DNA of 33,262 bases from Rhodospirillaceae bacterium. GTDB lineage: Bacteria > Pseudomonadota > Alphaproteobacteria > GCA-2731375. The notes under the pieces are model-generated. The model saw only the letters and a list, made by a program, of their open reading frames with translations. It was not told where the DNA came from and searched no databases. Positions within the stretch are counted from its first letter, which is position 1. The number at the start of each line of letters is the position of its first letter. Positions 32,170-33,262 of this stretch are shown here, piece by piece. The stretch spans positions 4,064-37,325 of the forward strand of contig PCBT01000011.1 of the NCBI GenBank assembly GCA_002731375.1, read 5' to 3'. A program made the position numbers and the translations under genes.

Positions 32170-33262
32170 GTCCCATCCCGCCCCGTATTAGGCGCCGACG
32201 ACGGCCTGCCGCCACCAAAGCGGTGTTTAGCCACCTTGGATAATTCCAACATGACCTCGGCTGTGACCTCCCTACGCTGATCCGCCCGCACCTGGCTCTC
32301 GGCCCGCTGCCTGACAAAGCGGCGGACAAAGGATGGTATGCGCGCCAACCATTCCTCCGCCTCCGGCGTCCATTGAATGCTATTCGTGGCCGTCCCCAGT
32401 GGTTCGATCATCGGACCGCCCTGGGGTACGTAGGCGCAAAGGAAATCCTCACCCATCAAATCACCATTCCGGGCGAGAGGCCTGGCCCGGCAGCCGCCAC
32501 AAATCTTGCTGTATTCACAGGCCCCGCAGCGGCCCTGCAAAGCCGGCTGGCGCAACGTCTTGAACTGCGGCGCATCGCGCCAGATATCCGCGAAGCCTTG
32601 CTCTCGGATAGAACCGACTTCGTCCTCAATATACGGACACGAGGTGACACCGCCTGTTGGCGTAATGCGGCAATATCGGCTACCGGCCAGACAGCCGCCT
32701 GCCTCATAACCATGCGCCGCCGTGACCGGCCAATCGGGATCAAGCTCCCATGCCATGCGCTTGAAGTGGGGCGCGCATTTGGCCCGGACCATGATCTCCG
32801 TCTCCTCGCGCGCCGCAGCCGTCAGCCGGCGCATAACCTGCTCGTACGTCTGAGCCGAGATATTTGTGACCTTCTCACCCCGCCCGGTGCAGACCAGAAA
32901 GAATACATTCAAGACAAAGGCGCCCACGTCTTTCGCGAAGGCTATCATATTGTCAAGCTCATGCGCGGTATCGTCGGTCACAGAGAAATGGATTTGAAAG
33001 CGCAGATCATTGCGGCGACAGGCATCGAAGGCCGCCATGGCCTGCTCCCAACTACCCGGCAGGCCACGGAAGGCGTCATGGTCCGCAGGTTCGAGCGAAT
33101 CCAGGCTGATCCCAACACCCTGAAGGCCCGCCGCCTTTAACGCATTGACCCGGCGGTCATTCAGGCCCAGGCCATTGCTGCCCAGCACCGACATCAGGCC
33201 CAGACCATGGGCATGCGCCACCAGATCCGTTAGATCCGACCGCAGCAGCGGCTCGCCGCCGG
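32166..33262 (-). CDS. Radical SAM/SPASM protein with PCP_red-like C-terminus (5' end outside window)
   Basis: Partial: the gene enters from the window's right edge, so its CxxxCxxC cluster is not visible. The first residues seen are GGEPLLR, the SAM-binding GGE motif, then GISLDSLEPADHDAFRG. The SPASM domain has Cys-rich stretches (GGCLAGSRYCRITPTGGVTSCPYI; CGACEYSKICGGCRARP; FLCAY), holding auxiliary [4Fe-4S] clusters, as in NirJ/AhbC/AhbD heme-pathway enzymes. After a linker, WTPEAEEWLARIPSFVRRFV and the following helix resemble the PCP_red domain (57-kDa protochlorophyllide reductase subunit). ATGA overlap with the protoporphyrinogen-oxidase-like gene points to a shared tetrapyrrole job, such as side-chain decarboxylation or heme modification. 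Confidence 0.83.
   Translation of the reverse strand, partial: GGEPLLRSDLTDLVAHAHGLGLMSVLGSNGLGLNDRRVNALKAAGLQGVGISLDSLEPADHDAFRGLPGSWEQAMAAFDACRRNDLRFQIHFSVTDDTAHELDNMIAFAKDVGAFVLNVFFLVCTGRGEKVTNISAQTYEQVMRRLTAAAREETEIMVRAKCAPHFKRMAWELDPDWPVTAAHGYEAGGCLAGSRYCRITPTGGVTSCPYIEDEVGSIREQGFADIWRDAPQFKTLRQPALQGRCGACEYSKICGGCRARPLARNGDLMGEDFLCAYVPQGGPMIEPLGTATNSIQWTPEAEEWLARIPSFVRRFVRQRAESQVRADQRREVTAEVMLELSKVAKHRFGGGRPSSAPNTGRDGT

Noticed and set aside
1-33262. CRISPR array, tRNA, rRNA or phage genes
   Set aside because: No regularly spaced repeats, no cloverleaf and no phage structural or integrase motifs were seen on either strand.

Overview
The window looks like a piece of an alphaproteobacterial chromosome. 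The basis is fairly high GC, the alphaproteobacterial style of ribosomal protein S21, an AmpG permease, and many acyl-CoA, flavin and short-chain dehydrogenase genes of the kind common in Rhodospirillales-like and marine lineages. This placement is inference; there is no 16S rRNA or tRNA gene in the window. Gene remnants are frequent (at least six), so the region is either decaying or repeatedly rearranged.

Layout. 1-1005: a ccdAB toxin-antitoxin pair with its own promoter and operator-like repeats, then the tail of a lost response regulator. 966-5111: ampG and a macrodomain hydrolase overlapping by ATGA, then an acyl-CoA ligase cut off after its ATP-binding loop, an SDR oxidoreductase and a crotonase. 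5118-5434: a frameshifted Cys-rich gene on the minus strand. 5673-11016: a five-gene plus-strand redox operon made of a luciferase-like flavin oxidoreductase, a fumarate-reductase-type flavoprotein, a one-domain 2Fe-2S protein, a 2x[4Fe-4S] ferredoxin and an adenylylsulfate-reductase-alpha-like flavoprotein. 11034-11827: a dead enoyl-CoA hydratase. 11843-15432 (minus): a D-2-hydroxyacid dehydrogenase / PLP decarboxylase-type enzyme / MFS exporter operon. 15533-24710: an alpha/beta hydrolase, GMC oxidoreductase, isochorismatase-family hydrolase, acyl-CoA ligase, ketoacyl synthase, AidB-like acyl-CoA dehydrogenase and thiolase, closed by a clear intrinsic terminator. 24796-27135 (minus): a 38-residue Arg-rich small ORF, a second MFS exporter and rpsU (S21). 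27434-30116: a GrdB/PrdB-like gene read through an in-frame TGA, followed by a ThDP-dependent enzyme. 30262-30538: fused scraps of a large adhesin and an IS5-type transposase. 30781-33262 (minus): a HemY-type protoporphyrinogen oxidase and a radical SAM/SPASM protein running off the window.

The standout observation is at 27434-28330. Two apparently separate ORFs are one frame joined by TGA at 27935-27937, which lies in a U-x-x-C motif. A hairpin sits directly downstream at bacterial-SECIS distance, so the gene is best read as a selenoprotein of 298 residues. The second item of interest is the double flavoprotein/iron-sulfur operon, which resembles halves of fumarate reductase and APS reductase brought together and may be an uncharacterised electron-transfer complex. 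A third is rpsU, which has a perfect Shine-Dalgarno but only CTG at the expected start.

Much of the rest is a degradative gene set: two CoA ligases (one broken), two crotonases (one broken), an acyl-CoA dehydrogenase, a thiolase, several dehydrogenases, a hydrolase and two exporters. It is consistent with breakdown of carboxylic acids or cyclic compounds as CoA thioesters, but no substrate can be read from the sequence.
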